The notes: generated by a model not told the origin, from the sequence alone. DNA of 64,000 nucleotides from Anaerolineales bacterium (GCA_015075725.1 JABTTV010000001.1:2108001-2172000); one strand, 5' to 3'. Positions 8,770 to 17,370 are shown, numbered from the stretch's first letter. Made by a program: numbers and translations.

Positions 8770-9503
8770 TGACTGAACGGAATATTCAAAAAGCCGCATT
8801 GCGCGGCGAACCCTCATATGTGTGGCGGGCGGGTCAACAACGGCGGCTCGAGATGATCGTCAAATTTGCCGGGGAGAGGTTATCAGGCAAAGTTTTGGAA
8901 AACGGCTGCGGCGTGGGGATGTACGTCGAAAAGATGACCGAACTCAGCGCGGACGTAACCGGTTTGGAATTCGATTTCGAACGCGCCCGCGAAGCGCACG
9001 TCAACTCAGAAGGAATTGTTAACGCAGCCGGAGAGTTTCTGCCGCTTCCTTCCGGAACCTTTGATCTGATTCTCAGCCATGAAGTCATCGAACACGTCCA
9101 GGACGACCGCGCCGCCATCCGCGAAATGATCCGCACTCTTAAACCTGGCGGGCGCCTGATCCTTTTCTGCCCCAACCGCGGCTATCCTGTCGAGACTCAC
9201 GGCATCTTTTGGAAGGGAAAATATTATTTCGGCAACAAACCTTTTGTGAATTACCTGCCGCGCGCGTGGCGCGACAAACTTGCCCCGCATGTGCGCATCT
9301 ATTCAAAACGCGACCTGCAAAAATTATTCAATCGGTTGCCTGTAAAGTTTATAGAAAGAACCGTTATTTTCGGCGCGTACGATAACATCATTGCGCGCAC
9401 AGGGCTCTTTGGGAAAATCATCCGCGCAGTTTTGCAATTTGCCGAAGCCACGCCGTTGAAGATATTAGGCTTATCCCATTTTTGGGTGGTGGAAAAGGTG
9501 TAA
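8769..9503 (+). CDS. class I SAM-dependent methyltransferase
   Basis: A 244-residue Methyltransf_11-type protein starting MTERNIQKAALRGEPSYVW. VLENGCGVGMYVEKM near residue 42 is SAM-binding motif I. FDLILSHEVIEHV is the post-motif acidic/aromatic block, and IRTLKPGGRLILFCPN is motif III. The frame stays open upstream to 8553, but that part is unrelated to the family and overlaps the nusA promoter, so the ATG at 8769 is used. The C-terminal half is longer than in quinone methyltransferases and hints at a glycolipid or cell-surface substrate. The acceptor is unknown. It is transcribed divergently from nusA. Confidence 0.85.
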   Translation: MTERNIQKAALRGEPSYVWRAGQQRRLEMIVKFAGERLSGKVLENGCGVGMYVEKMTELSADVTGLEFDFERAREAHVNSEGIVNAAGEFLPLPSGTFDLILSHEVIEHVQDDRAAIREMIRTLKPGGRLILFCPNRGYPVETHGIFWKGKYYFGNKPFVNYLPRAWRDKLAPHVRIYSKRDLQKLFNRLPVKFIERTVIFGAYDNIIARTGLFGKIIRAVLQFAEATPLKILGLSHFWVVEKV

Positions 9504-9507
9504 AACG

Positions 9508-9540
9508 AAGTGACGGTCACCATCAAGGTGACCGTCACTT
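9508..9540. terminator. bidirectional terminator-like palindrome
   Basis: Perfect 14-bp arms AAGTGACGGTCACC and GGTGACCGTCACTT flank a 5-base loop between two convergent genes (ends 9503 and 9546). A short T/A-rich flank on each side fits bidirectional termination. The core resembles the palindrome at 56244-56278. Confidence 0.65.
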
Positions 9541-9545
9541 ATTAA

Positions 9546-9965
9546 TCATTCTCCTTCATCCCCTGCCGCACCGGGCTGTTCCACCCTCACCACCTCGCCG
9601 TGGTAGTTGATAATAACCTTGAAACCCATCATGCCCAAATAGGTTTTCATCTCTTCGGGAAAGCCGGTCTGCAATACAGCGTCGAATTGCTTTTCGATGT
9701 TCTTCAATTGATTCTCGATCATCGCTTTCGAGAAGGGATCCTCCTGCCCGAGCATCTTTGCGGTCTGTTCAGAGAGGAGGTCCTCGCTGCCTTTCATTAA
9801 CTCCGCCATTTGATTGAGGACGGCGCGGTCCACCTGCTCGGAAGGGATGTGGCGTTTGAACCCGTCATCGTCCACCACGTAGGCGGGTTCGTTTCCGATG
9901 GATGCGGTTTCGACCGGGTTGCCATTCTCGTCAATGACGAGTCCGGCGAAGAGGGGCTGGGGCAT
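9546..9965 (-). CDS. conserved hypothetical protein, soluble, acidic
   Basis: A 139-residue protein from ATG 9965 (MPQPLFAGLVIDENGNPVET); I recognise no family. The N-terminal half reads like a small beta domain (AYVVDDDGFKRHIPSEQVDRAVL), the middle is a long amphipathic helix (residues about 55-105), and the tail is a beta strand plus acidic residues. No signal peptide or membrane segment is seen. Upstream frames to 9989 or 10070 are open, but they run through a heptamer repeat and have no ribosome site. It sits 55 bases after the LURP-one-like gene on the same strand, so the two probably form a unit. Confidence 0.6.
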   Translation of the reverse strand: MPQPLFAGLVIDENGNPVETASIGNEPAYVVDDDGFKRHIPSEQVDRAVLNQMAELMKGSEDLLSEQTAKMLGQEDPFSKAMIENQLKNIEKQFDAVLQTGFPEEMKTYLGMMGFKVIINYHGEVVRVEQPGAAGDEGE

Positions 9966-9973
9966 GGGCGAAT

Positions 9974-10009
9974 ACTTTCCACTTTCCATGCTTGTGGCAG
10001 GTGGAAAGT
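9974..10009. repeat. heptamer pair with inverted partner
   Basis: ACTTTCC, ACTTTCC, ATGCTTG in 7-base register, followed 7 bases later by GTGGAAAGT, the inverse of the first junction. It fills the gap between 9965 and 10021. Confidence 0.5.
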
Positions 10010-10020
10010 GCGACTGTCGT

Positions 10021-10596
10021 TTAGCTCTGCCTGCCTTCGATCGCGGCGAGCAGAATGCCCGCTGCCACACCGAGGCGGCGGTCGAGTTGACCGGCGGTAT
10101 CCATGCTGAAGTCGATGTTCAACTGGTAGGAGAAGGGATTGAAATTCTGTTTGTAATCGGCCACGCGGTTTTCGCCGAAGAACAGATCGTAATTCTGGGG
10201 CACCAGCCCGGTCAGAAAGCGGCGCAGGAGCGCAAGCCCCATGCTATCCTCGATCAATGTTCCGCGTACGTTGTCGTTGACATCGAGGACCTGCCATTCG
10301 TCGCGCAGCATGGAAGCGAGTCCTTTGCGGCGAAGCGCTCCGACCTTTTGACCCGTCGCGCTGTCCACCACGTCAAAGGCAGCAGAGAAGTCGATGATCT
10401 GGCGGGCTTTGATCGCGAGCACTTCCTGTATTTTGGCTTCATCGGCGTATACACGGATATCTTCGCGCAGGCGGAACATCTTCTGCTCGCTGAACATGAT
10501 CATTTCCCCGGCAGGGTTGTAGAATCGGAATTTGCCGGTCAATGCGAAGACCTGGCGTTTGAGCAAATACTGGTTGAACTGGAAAATTTGATTCAT
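10021..10596 (-). CDS. LURP-one-related / tubby-like scramblase-fold protein
   Basis: A 191-residue protein starting MNQIFQFNQYLLKRQVFALTG, using the second ATG because AGGA then has proper spacing. Blocks such as KFRFYNPAGEMIMFSEQK, LAIKARQIIDFSAAFDVVD and a final basic-hydrophobic strand match the LURP-one-related (LOR) fold, a 12-stranded barrel around a central helix shared with phospholipid scramblases. Bacterial LOR proteins have no settled function and may bind lipid or nucleotide-like ligands. No signal peptide is present. It lies between an L,D-transpeptidase and the hypothetical gene at 9546. Confidence 0.65.
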   Translation of the reverse strand: MNQIFQFNQYLLKRQVFALTGKFRFYNPAGEMIMFSEQKMFRLREDIRVYADEAKIQEVLAIKARQIIDFSAAFDVVDSATGQKVGALRRKGLASMLRDEWQVLDVNDNVRGTLIEDSMGLALLRRFLTGLVPQNYDLFFGENRVADYKQNFNPFSYQLNIDFSMDTAGQLDRRLGVAAGILLAAIEGRQS

Positions 10597-10651
10597 CTCT
10601 CTCATCCTTTCGGTTTGTCATTACGTATTATCGATCGCGTGCCATTATGAA

Positions 10652-11674
10652 CTACTCCACGATCACCTTCGTTCCTGTGCCGGGTTGGTTCAGGTAATCC
10701 ACATCGTAAGGCACGACTGGATTCGTCCAGCGATACACCCATTTAGCGATTTTCGACGGCAGGTTGACGCATCCATTGCTGCGCTGGCGGCCGTAATCGT
10801 TGTGCCAGTACGTCCCGTGGAAGGCGTGGCCGGAACCGGTGAAGAAGCTGCACCACGGCACTCCCGGCAGGTTGTAGATATTCGCCACCGCATCGCCTCG
10901 GTTGGTCATGTGAATGGAAGGACCTTTGTGATACGTCGTCCATTCGCCTTTGGGCGTATCCGTGCGGCGCTGGCCGCTGGAACAGCGAACCGAGAGCACG
11001 ATTTTATCCCCCTCAAGTGCGGTGACGATCTGCGACTTGAGATCCACATGCAGTAATTTTTTCTCGTTGGGAACCCCGGGGGAAAGCGGAGTCAATTCCT
11101 CCTTCGGTATGAGGCGCAAATTGTACGAAGGGACGTAGAACGATTTCTTCAATTCCTTATCGTAGATCTCATACCAGATGCTTTTTTCATCGCGCGCAAC
11201 CACGACGCTTTTGACCCAGTGCGTCGATTCGTAATAGATGCGATGGGCGTTATTGGAACGGTAGAAGGGCGAGAAATGAGTGAGACTATACGGCACGCTC
11301 ACCTCAGCCAATTGCCCGCCTTCGGGAATTTCGTAAACCGGTTTCTGGTAATTCGTCTCGACCGGCAGGACGGGGGCGGCATGCACATACCCACCATCCA
11401 CGACATACCAGGTTGTGTTGTGAGGGTTGTCGAAGTAATCGCCTTGCACCTCGCCAAGCAGGTCGAACACCTGATCCTTGCCGATCAACTCGATCTTATT
11501 GGCTTTGACAGAAGGCGCGTCCCAAATGGGAACTCCGCTGAACAAGGCAAGCCCTTTGGATGCGGGCGGAGCGGCTGAGGCGGAATCCAAACCCAATTCG
11601 GTGAAGGCAAGCCCGAGCGCGCCGGAAGCGGCCAATTTGAGAAAGTCGCGGCGGGAGAGTTGTGTCAACGACAT
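10652..11674 (-). CDS. Tat-exported L,D-transpeptidase (YkuD), paralog 1
   Basis: A 340-residue protein. The N-terminus has a twin-arginine signal (SRRDFLKLA at residues 7-15, then a hydrophobic stretch ending ASA). Residues about 45-190 form two SH3-like or binding modules, and the YkuD catalytic domain follows. The active site is seen as HGTYWHN and SNGCVN, with the nucleophile near C302; Asn replaces the usual His before the Gly. YkuD enzymes form 3-3 crosslinks in peptidoglycan or attach proteins to it. It is closely related to the next gene and belongs to a four-paralog cluster. A TACAAT box lies 6 bases before its ATG. Confidence 0.9.
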   Translation of the reverse strand: MSLTQLSRRDFLKLAASGALGLAFTELGLDSASAAPPASKGLALFSGVPIWDAPSVKANKIELIGKDQVFDLLGEVQGDYFDNPHNTTWYVVDGGYVHAAPVLPVETNYQKPVYEIPEGGQLAEVSVPYSLTHFSPFYRSNNAHRIYYESTHWVKSVVVARDEKSIWYEIYDKELKKSFYVPSYNLRLIPKEELTPLSPGVPNEKKLLHVDLKSQIVTALEGDKIVLSVRCSSGQRRTDTPKGEWTTYHKGPSIHMTNRGDAVANIYNLPGVPWCSFFTGSGHAFHGTYWHNDYGRQRSNGCVNLPSKIAKWVYRWTNPVVPYDVDYLNQPGTGTKVIVE

Positions 11675-11680
11675 GGTTCG

Positions 11681-11686
11681 ATTGTA
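11681..11686 (-). promoter_or_regulatory. -10 box next to start of L,D-transpeptidase 1
   Basis: TACAAT on the minus strand ends 6 bases before the ATG at 11674. Together with the other genes listed here this suggests a leaderless transcript. The -35 is not clear. Confidence 0.4.
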
Positions 11687-11728
11687 ACTATAAAGTTTGA
11701 GTGGGGGATAAGAAATATCTCTTTGGTA

Positions 11729-12754
11729 CTATGCAACGATTTCCACCTTCGTCCCGACATAACCATAGGAGAATTCCTTGTTCAGGGGGACGGCGGGCGA
11801 TGACCACAGATACAACCATTTCGCAGCGGAGATCGAGAGGTTGATGCAACCGTGCGAACGCGGACGTCCAAAATCGTTGTGCCAGTAAGTGCCGTGGAAG
11901 GAGATGCCGCCCTTGGTGATGTACTGCACCCACGGCACGCCGGGCAGGTCGAAGCCGCTGGCGGCGATATCGCCAGCCGCCATGTGGCGCGATGGGCGTT
12001 TGTAGAACGTGATGAAATTTCCCTCGGGCGTGGTATACGTTCCGCTTCGCAGGATCGCACCGGTGGAGACCGAAACAACGAAGACCGGGATGTTCATTTC
12101 ATAGGCGATGACCATTTGGTCGTCGAGCCGCACTACGATCTTCTTATCGTGATTGGATATCTCAGGCGAGATGGGAGCCAGTTCTTCGGTTGTGAGGATG
12201 CGCAGGTGTTCCGCGCGGACGTAATAGGATTCATCCCACTTATCGTCGCGGATTAAATACCACGGCCGCCCATCCGTCTTCCCCGCGACCATCGCTTTGA
12301 CCCAATGAACGGTTTCATAATAGATGCGATATCCGACTTCTGATTCAGTAGAGGCTTCTGTGAATGCATCCGTGTATGGGACGCTCACCTCGGCAAGCAG
12401 GCCTTCTTTCGGGATTTCGCCGTCATACGGCTGGCTGATGATCGTCCGCACCGGCTGGATATTCCCGGAATGGATGTACCCTTCATTCCCAGCCTGGTAC
12501 CAGATGCGGTTATGTGTGTCCCCATCTTCGCTGACGGCTGTATTGGATATATTGAATAGCGCATCGCGCTGCAGCAACTTGACCTTCGCGGAATCGAGGG
12601 ACGGACTTTCATGCATCCACACCGTCCGCACAGTGACGCGCCCCTGCTGAAGCTCGAAAGGATCGTTTGAATCAAAATTGAGCGGGGCTGCCATCAAACC
12701 GGCGAGACCGATTCCGCTCAATTTCAAAAAATCTCTTCGAGAAAGAACTGTCAT
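11729..12754 (-). CDS. Tat-exported L,D-transpeptidase (YkuD), paralog 2
   Basis: A 341-residue protein with the same design as its neighbour: SRRDFLKLSG twin-arginine signal at the N-terminus, an intermediate domain with repeated AEVSVPYTD-like strands, and a C-terminal YkuD domain. The active site keeps the canonical form HGTYWHN and SHGCIN with Cys near 303. It probably acts outside the membrane on peptidoglycan. It differs from paralog 1 in keeping the canonical His in SHGC, so the tandem pair may have diverged in substrate or activity. No Shine-Dalgarno sequence is evident upstream of its ATG. Confidence 0.9.
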   Translation of the reverse strand: MTVLSRRDFLKLSGIGLAGLMAAPLNFDSNDPFELQQGRVTVRTVWMHESPSLDSAKVKLLQRDALFNISNTAVSEDGDTHNRIWYQAGNEGYIHSGNIQPVRTIISQPYDGEIPKEGLLAEVSVPYTDAFTEASTESEVGYRIYYETVHWVKAMVAGKTDGRPWYLIRDDKWDESYYVRAEHLRILTTEELAPISPEISNHDKKIVVRLDDQMVIAYEMNIPVFVVSVSTGAILRSGTYTTPEGNFITFYKRPSRHMAAGDIAASGFDLPGVPWVQYITKGGISFHGTYWHNDFGRPRSHGCINLSISAAKWLYLWSSPAVPLNKEFSYGYVGTKVEIVA

Positions 12755-12805
12755 TTTTAAAAAATCAGGTCACTCAGGGCGACGGCAGAGAGCCACACCT
12801 CACGA

Positions 12806-13720
12806 TCAATCATGCACGTTCACCACCGTCCCTACCGAGGCGAAGTTATACGCCCATTCCGCATCGGAGATGCTCAAATTCACGCATCCGTGACTCATCG
12901 GCACACCGAAGTTATTGTGCCAATACGTCCCGTGGATTCCGTAATCGCCGTCATAGTACATGATGTACGGTACATCGGGCAGGTAATAACCGGGTCCGGA
13001 CATGGGCGCGGAACGAAGTTTGATCCACACCTTGAACCTGCCGGTCAATGTCGGGGTTTGCCATGTTCCGGTGGAGACAATGAAAGATCGAACCAACGTA
13101 TCGCCCTCATAAGCATACATGCGCTGGTCCGAGAGGTCCACATCGAACCAGCGAACGCCTCCGCTTCCTCCCGTGCCTGGGAGCGGCACGTTTGCCACTG
13201 CCGTTGGCGGGGCGACATATTCCGCTGTGGGCGTATCGGGGACGATCGCCGCTTCTGCCACCGCCTGTCCAGTTTCCACGATTGCAACCACTTCAGTTGT
13301 GGCAGTCGGCAGGACAACAACATCGGGGGGCGGTTCTGTTGCAGGGACATCGGTTGGCGGGACGATCACAACTTCCTGCGGGGCTTCCGTTTGAGTCACT
13401 GTGGCTGGCGCAGGCTGCGCGGCAGGTTCGCTTGCAACCGATGAAGATGCTGGCTTTGGAAGATAAACTTGCGCGAACGACTCACCCGGCGCTCTTTGTT
13501 CGAATTGCGGCTGATTGGATCGGTTGATGATCGCCGCCAGCGCGGGGGATGTAACCGCCGACCATGCGGCAAAAGTGAAGACGGCGCACCCCATAAAAAC
13601 CAACAAGAAGGGCAGGATCAGACTCCGCTTCTTTTTCGGACCCCTCGCCGGTCTGCGGTTCCCCGGCATGGTTCCACCCGAAGCAGCCGGGGTGTGGGTG
13701 TTTGCAGGATGGTTATACAT
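12806..13720 (-). CDS. membrane-anchored L,D-transpeptidase (YkuD), paralog 3
   Basis: A 304-residue protein. A basic, proline-rich cytoplasmic N-terminus (GNRRPARGPKKKRS) precedes one membrane segment (about 33-57). A long Pro/Thr/Val-rich linker (about 80-165) resembles a cell-wall-spanning stalk. The YkuD domain has HGTYWHN and SHGCVN with Cys near 279. AGGTG lies 5 bases before the ATG. The design suggests a tethered enzyme reaching into the wall, in contrast to the Tat-exported paralogs next to it. Confidence 0.9.
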   Translation of the reverse strand: MYNHPANTHTPAASGGTMPGNRRPARGPKKKRSLILPFLLVFMGCAVFTFAAWSAVTSPALAAIINRSNQPQFEQRAPGESFAQVYLPKPASSSVASEPAAQPAPATVTQTEAPQEVVIVPPTDVPATEPPPDVVVLPTATTEVVAIVETGQAVAEAAIVPDTPTAEYVAPPTAVANVPLPGTGGSGGVRWFDVDLSDQRMYAYEGDTLVRSFIVSTGTWQTPTLTGRFKVWIKLRSAPMSGPGYYLPDVPYIMYYDGDYGIHGTYWHNNFGVPMSHGCVNLSISDAEWAYNFASVGTVVNVHD

Positions 13721-13796
13721 GGGTCACCTTTTGAAGATAACAGATAAGAAAGCAGGTAACGCGTTCATTGAAATTATAAACAAAAAGCCGCCGTTT

Positions 13797-14489
13797 TCAC
13801 CATTGAATTTCCACAGGGACGCCCACCTCAGCCCAATCGAATAATAGTTGAGAATCGTATGTATCCAGCACGATGCATCCGTACGAGATGGGCGTCCCCA
13901 GAAAACCAGCCCAGAGTGTGGCTCCGTTCGGCAGGATCGGCAGGGCATGGATTCCGTTCTCCAAACTTCCCGCCCAGTAAATGCCGAGCCAGTTGGGCAT
14001 CCAGATATCCCATGTTGCGCCATATGCGTTTGGGATCTTATCCAGCACGCTGAAATTGCCCGTGCGGGTGGCGTTGTTCATCCCCGTCGAAGCCACGAAA
14101 CTAAAGACAAGCAAATCGCCTTCGTAAACGTACATGTGCTGTTCGGATATATCGACAAGGATATATTTCCCGCCTGTGTAATTGACCGGCGTTTCAGCCT
14201 CCAATTGAGCCGCATATGCCCGTTCCGGCGAATCAACGATCACCGCCTCCGCCATCGGCTGTGGAGTCTCGGTGGGGATCGAAGTTGGAAGCGAGGTAAG
14301 AGTCGCCGTCGCTGTGGGGGGAGGCGTATAAGTCGGTTTGACGATCTCTACGACTGCGAAGGAATTTCCACGCGGTGATGTAGTCGATATCGAAGGGCTG
14401 AACGCCTGCGAAGCGCTTGCCGCCCATGCCGCTGTGCCGCACAGAGCTGTCAATAAGCCGAAAAACAAACCCACCCTTAACGGATTCAT
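13797..14489 (-). CDS. secreted L,D-transpeptidase-like protein, divergent paralog 4
   Basis: A 230-residue protein from the ATG at 14489, which overlaps the amidase stop by four bases (ATGA), so translation is probably coupled. A signal sequence (NPLRVGLFFGLLTALCGTAAWA) is followed by a Thr/Pro linker and a compact YkuD domain. The catalytic region is atypical: GIHALPILP in place of HGTYWHN and SYGCIVLD in place of SHGCVNLS, with Cys near 205. The Cys and nearby Gly are kept, so activity is plausible, but the oxyanion and His geometry differ from the other three. It is cotranscribed with the amidase. Confidence 0.85.
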   Translation of the reverse strand: MNPLRVGLFFGLLTALCGTAAWAASASQAFSPSISTTSPRGNSFAVVEIVKPTYTPPPTATATLTSLPTSIPTETPQPMAEAVIVDSPERAYAAQLEAETPVNYTGGKYILVDISEQHMYVYEGDLLVFSFVASTGMNNATRTGNFSVLDKIPNAYGATWDIWMPNWLGIYWAGSLENGIHALPILPNGATLWAGFLGTPISYGCIVLDTYDSQLLFDWAEVGVPVEIQW

Positions 14490-15301
14490 GGCAGGATGGT
14501 CGGCAGGACCACGGGCGTCGGCAGAACGCTTTCGTTGTTGACGAAACACAAAATGCCCTGCGTTACGCCCTCAGCCACAAGGTCGGTCCGTTTCGTGAGA
14601 ATGTCGCGGTCGAGATACAAAAATCCAGTTTCGATGATGGCGGTAACAGTATTCGGGTCGATTTCGGAAAAGGCATGATACTGCGTCATATCCGGTGTGA
14701 TGCTGTTGGCGTGAAAATAAAGCCCGGTCATTCGCTGGTAGCGGTCGATCAAACATGCCGTCAATCGCTGGGCGCGGTTCGTGTCGCGCGTTTCGAGGGA
14801 TGCCGCCACCTTGAATCCTGTCGCCTCGTCGTTGATGTAATCGCATGAGTCGTTATGGATGGATACCAAAGCTGCAGCGCGATAACCGTTCAAACGCGTG
14901 TCGAACTCGTTGAGCAGGTCCACCTGATAGCCGCGCTCTGTGAGGCTGCGCTGCACCAGGGTTGCGATCGAAAGATTAACATCCACTTCGGTAAGTGTGG
15001 CGTCGCCGTTCTCATCGAGGCAGGCCGCGCCTGAATCGTTGCCCATGTGTCCTGCTACGATCCCAATGCGGACTTGCGGCTGCGGAGTGAGCCCATTTTG
15101 GACGGCGGACTGCGGCGTGAGGAGCGTCCGCAATTGTTCGCGCAGGTTGCTCGTGAAAATGCTGTTCGGGGTCCATGCCGTGAATAACGTGGCGATGAGT
15201 ACCGCGATCCCCAGTGTGGATAAAAAGGGGTTCGCGCCTCGCGGCTTGTGCCTTCGGTGGATGTGCGGTTCTTTTACTGCCGATTCTTTTGAGGTTTCCA
15301 T
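14486..15301 (-). CDS. membrane-anchored N-acetylmuramoyl-L-alanine amidase (Amidase_3)
   Basis: A 271-residue protein with a single N-terminal membrane segment (about 26-45) and an Amidase_3 catalytic domain. Zinc ligands and catalytic residues are visible: GH in VAGHMGND, Glu in TEVDVNLS, His in SIHNDSC and the catalytic Glu in AIIETGF. These enzymes cut the bond between MurNAc and L-Ala in the stem peptide, releasing crosslinked peptides during division or remodelling. It is the upstream partner of the divergent L,D-transpeptidase, with a 4-base overlap, linking crosslink formation and hydrolysis in one transcript. Confidence 0.9.
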   Translation of the reverse strand: METSKESAVKEPHIHRRHKPRGANPFLSTLGIAVLIATLFTAWTPNSIFTSNLREQLRTLLTPQSAVQNGLTPQPQVRIGIVAGHMGNDSGAACLDENGDATLTEVDVNLSIATLVQRSLTERGYQVDLLNEFDTRLNGYRAAALVSIHNDSCDYINDEATGFKVAASLETRDTNRAQRLTACLIDRYQRMTGLYFHANSITPDMTQYHAFSEIDPNTVTAIIETGFLYLDRDILTKRTDLVAEGVTQGILCFVNNESVLPTPVVLPTILP

Positions 15302-15342
15302 AGACGGGATAATCTTACCTCAAATTATCTATGTGAATAAGC

Positions 15343-15365
15343 AGGTCACGCTTCAAGCGCGACCT
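15343..15365. repeat. AGGTC/GACCT palindrome overlapping a stop codon
   Basis: Arms AGGTCACGCTT and AAGCGCGACCT (one mismatch) meet at a 1-base centre. The stop of the gene at 15364 lies inside it. It is of the same type as the terminator at 43170 (AGGTCAGG and CCTGACCT) and may end the minus-strand transcript. Confidence 0.5.
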
Positions 15366-16344
15366 ACGATCGTTTTGCCGCGGAATCGAACAACCTGCTC
15401 ATCGGTTTCAACCTCGACACCGGCATGGCCAGGTTCTTTACATGGGTGCGCTCGTATTGGAAGGTCTTCGAATTTGGCTGGAGCAGGGTTGCACGTTGTC
15501 CCATCTCTTCATAGGTCGTGTATCCGGTCATAAAAATATCCATGCCGTAGATCCAGATATTTCCCCAATCCTGCGGCGAAATGATATGCGCATCGTTCAT
15601 CCGCTCGCAGCGGATTCCCAGCCGCGCATCGGGGGGACGGCTGATGTGCAGTGATGTGATGGAATAGAAGGACTCGTCGAGCCTGACCTTCACCCCAGGA
15701 GGGAGGCTTACCTCCGCGCGCTTCATTTCCCGCGCCTCGTCCTGCCCGCTGATCTCGACGATCAGTTCCTTCGCTGATTCCGATTTCAACGTCAGTGCCC
15801 CGAGCGGAATCCAATTCAGGGGCTTGCACCACGCCGGCGGCATGACATGTACGAGATAATGCGGCTGTCCCTTCACAATGACCTTTCCCAATTCCTCTTT
15901 TGAGGCGGCGACCAGGCCATTCATGAAAGCGAAAAGATATAGATCGTTATAAGAATGTCCATCCCCGGCATGAGCATCCGAAGGAACAAGCGCTGGCGCA
16001 TCCAGCAGCGCAGTGATATTTTTGCGGACCTGTGTAATCTGATCGCGCCGCGAAATGAGAAACGATTTCAGATCGCAGCGATGTCCGTTCAGCACTACAT
16101 CGAACCTTTCCCTGTCTGTGAACGGCGTGGATGCCTTGACCTCGAAGGGAATATTGTTCATGGATAGATACCGTCGAAACGCGACCTCCACTGCGACGTT
16201 CGCAACCAGCCTGCGCAATCGCCCATAAGGCGATCTGCCTTCGCGTTCGTAGGTATACGCCAGCGATCTCAACGCATAGGCGATCCCGCCTTCGGTAAGG
16301 TCCGGGGTGTACGGCAGACGGAGAAAGTCGGCGGGGGAGAGCAT
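15364..16344 (-). CDS. uncharacterised protein with a possible PD-(D/E)XK nuclease-like core
   Basis: A 326-residue soluble protein with no family I can name. Residues 45-95 look like a restriction-endonuclease-type core: a helix with E53 (VAVEVAFRRYL), then D82 in RFDVVLNG, then D91-L92-K93 in the strand RCDLKSFL. That order (Glu helix, Asp, D-x-K) is the PD-(D/E)XK pattern. The C-terminal 200 residues are mixed alpha/beta with WCKPLNWIPLGALTL and no further motif. There is no methylase or helicase neighbour, so a restriction-modification role is not supported; DNA repair or wall-associated roles remain open. A heptamer repeat lies directly upstream. Confidence 0.55.
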   Translation of the reverse strand: MLSPADFLRLPYTPDLTEGGIAYALRSLAYTYEREGRSPYGRLRRLVANVAVEVAFRRYLSMNNIPFEVKASTPFTDRERFDVVLNGHRCDLKSFLISRRDQITQVRKNITALLDAPALVPSDAHAGDGHSYNDLYLFAFMNGLVAASKEELGKVIVKGQPHYLVHVMPPAWCKPLNWIPLGALTLKSESAKELIVEISGQDEAREMKRAEVSLPPGVKVRLDESFYSITSLHISRPPDARLGIRCERMNDAHIISPQDWGNIWIYGMDIFMTGYTTYEEMGQRATLLQPNSKTFQYERTHVKNLAMPVSRLKPMSRLFDSAAKRS

Positions 16345-16349
16345 GGGAG

Positions 16350-16384
16350 GAATAGTGAATAGGGAACGAAGATGAAGGAATCGG
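16350..16384. repeat. heptamer array upstream of the PD-(D/E)XK-like gene
   Basis: Five units in 7-base register: GAATAGT, GAATAGG, GAACGAA, GATGAAG, GAATCGG. It lies just upstream of the ATG at 16344, inside its likely 5' UTR. The inverse unit type (ATTCACT, ATTCCCT) recurs at 33439 and 63219. Confidence 0.65.
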
Positions 16385-16537
16385 CGGCCAGGATTTTGCT
16401 ATAGGTTGTGGGGTTGGGGCAGGTTGGAGCGTTTCCCACTATTGTTCCAATGGTAAATCAGAAACTTGCATTGAGCAAGGTCGAAATGTCACCAATCGTC
16501 AACTCTTGCTGACTGGCGAAGCAGTGCCGAAGCATCA

Positions 16538-17320
16538 TTACGGTGTTGCGGTTGAAAAATCGTATTCCACCTCCCGAATGACGAGGTTGGAGAATGAAAC
16601 AACCACAGGGGTTTCTCCCGCCGAACGGACGAAGACCCCGATCGTGCCGATGGGAAAGGATGGATCGCTGATGCTGAATTGATAACGTCCGTTCAGAAAG
16701 AGACGCATTTCATTCCCCACCACCCAAACGCCGATGCGCACATTGCCAGGCGCGCCGGGGGGAACGTCTCCGCTGGGAATCGATTTTTGCAAGGCGAGCC
16801 TGACGCTGTTCGTTATCCTTTCTCCGCGGACGCTGCCGTTGCAGGCGAGGGCAAAGCGATAATACGAGCCGCCGTTCGCGCGGATGAGCACGCCGTAGCT
16901 ATCTTCGCCTTTGCACAGACTGGGTTGGGCGGAGATCTCGGCGTAGTAGTCGGTGAGCAGGGTATCCTGACGCAGGCTGGTCATGTACACTCCGCTTTGC
17001 ACCGCGAGCGTAAGACGGTGATCGTTGATGGACGAACTGGCTTCGTTCGATGCGGCGATCTCCCAATCGGAGGGGTTCGAAAAATTGTCGGTGATGATGT
17101 CTGTGCTGAGGCCCGGGCGCATCTCTGGCGTGGGGGCTTTGGTGGATAAATTCTGGGGTGTAGGCGTTTCTGATGGCGGGAACCAGATGCGGGTCGAAGT
17201 GGGATGCGGAGTTTCCGTCAAGGGAATGGGCGTGGAAACGGCAAGCCAGTTGTCCATGAATGAACATGACGAGAGGAGGAATGCCGTGAAGCCGGATAAG
17301 AAGAGCCGTTTGAAAGTCAT
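16538..17320 (-). CDS. lipoprotein with a concanavalin-like / LamG-type domain
   Basis: A 260-residue lipoprotein starting MTFKRLFLSGFTAFLLSSC, with the lipobox LSSC at residues 16-19. The frame is open 88 codons further upstream, but that stretch is low-complexity and includes a dispersed repeat. A Thr/Pro linker (about 30-75) precedes a jelly-roll domain: FSNPSDWEIA near the start, then DSYGVLIRANGGSYYRFALAC, a pattern seen in 3-keto-disaccharide-hydrolase-like and LamG-like sugar-binding domains. No catalytic residues can be assigned. It probably sits on the outer face of the membrane and may bind glycans. It is transcribed away from threonine dehydrogenase. Confidence 0.7.
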   Translation of the reverse strand: MTFKRLFLSGFTAFLLSSCSFMDNWLAVSTPIPLTETPHPTSTRIWFPPSETPTPQNLSTKAPTPEMRPGLSTDIITDNFSNPSDWEIAASNEASSSINDHRLTLAVQSGVYMTSLRQDTLLTDYYAEISAQPSLCKGEDSYGVLIRANGGSYYRFALACNGSVRGERITNSVRLALQKSIPSGDVPPGAPGNVRIGVWVVGNEMRLFLNGRYQFSISDPSFPIGTIGVFVRSAGETPVVVSFSNLVIREVEYDFSTATP

Positions 17321-17370
17321 TGGGTTTTTATGACAGTAATTCGTTTCAATATGTCGTAAAATATCATTGA

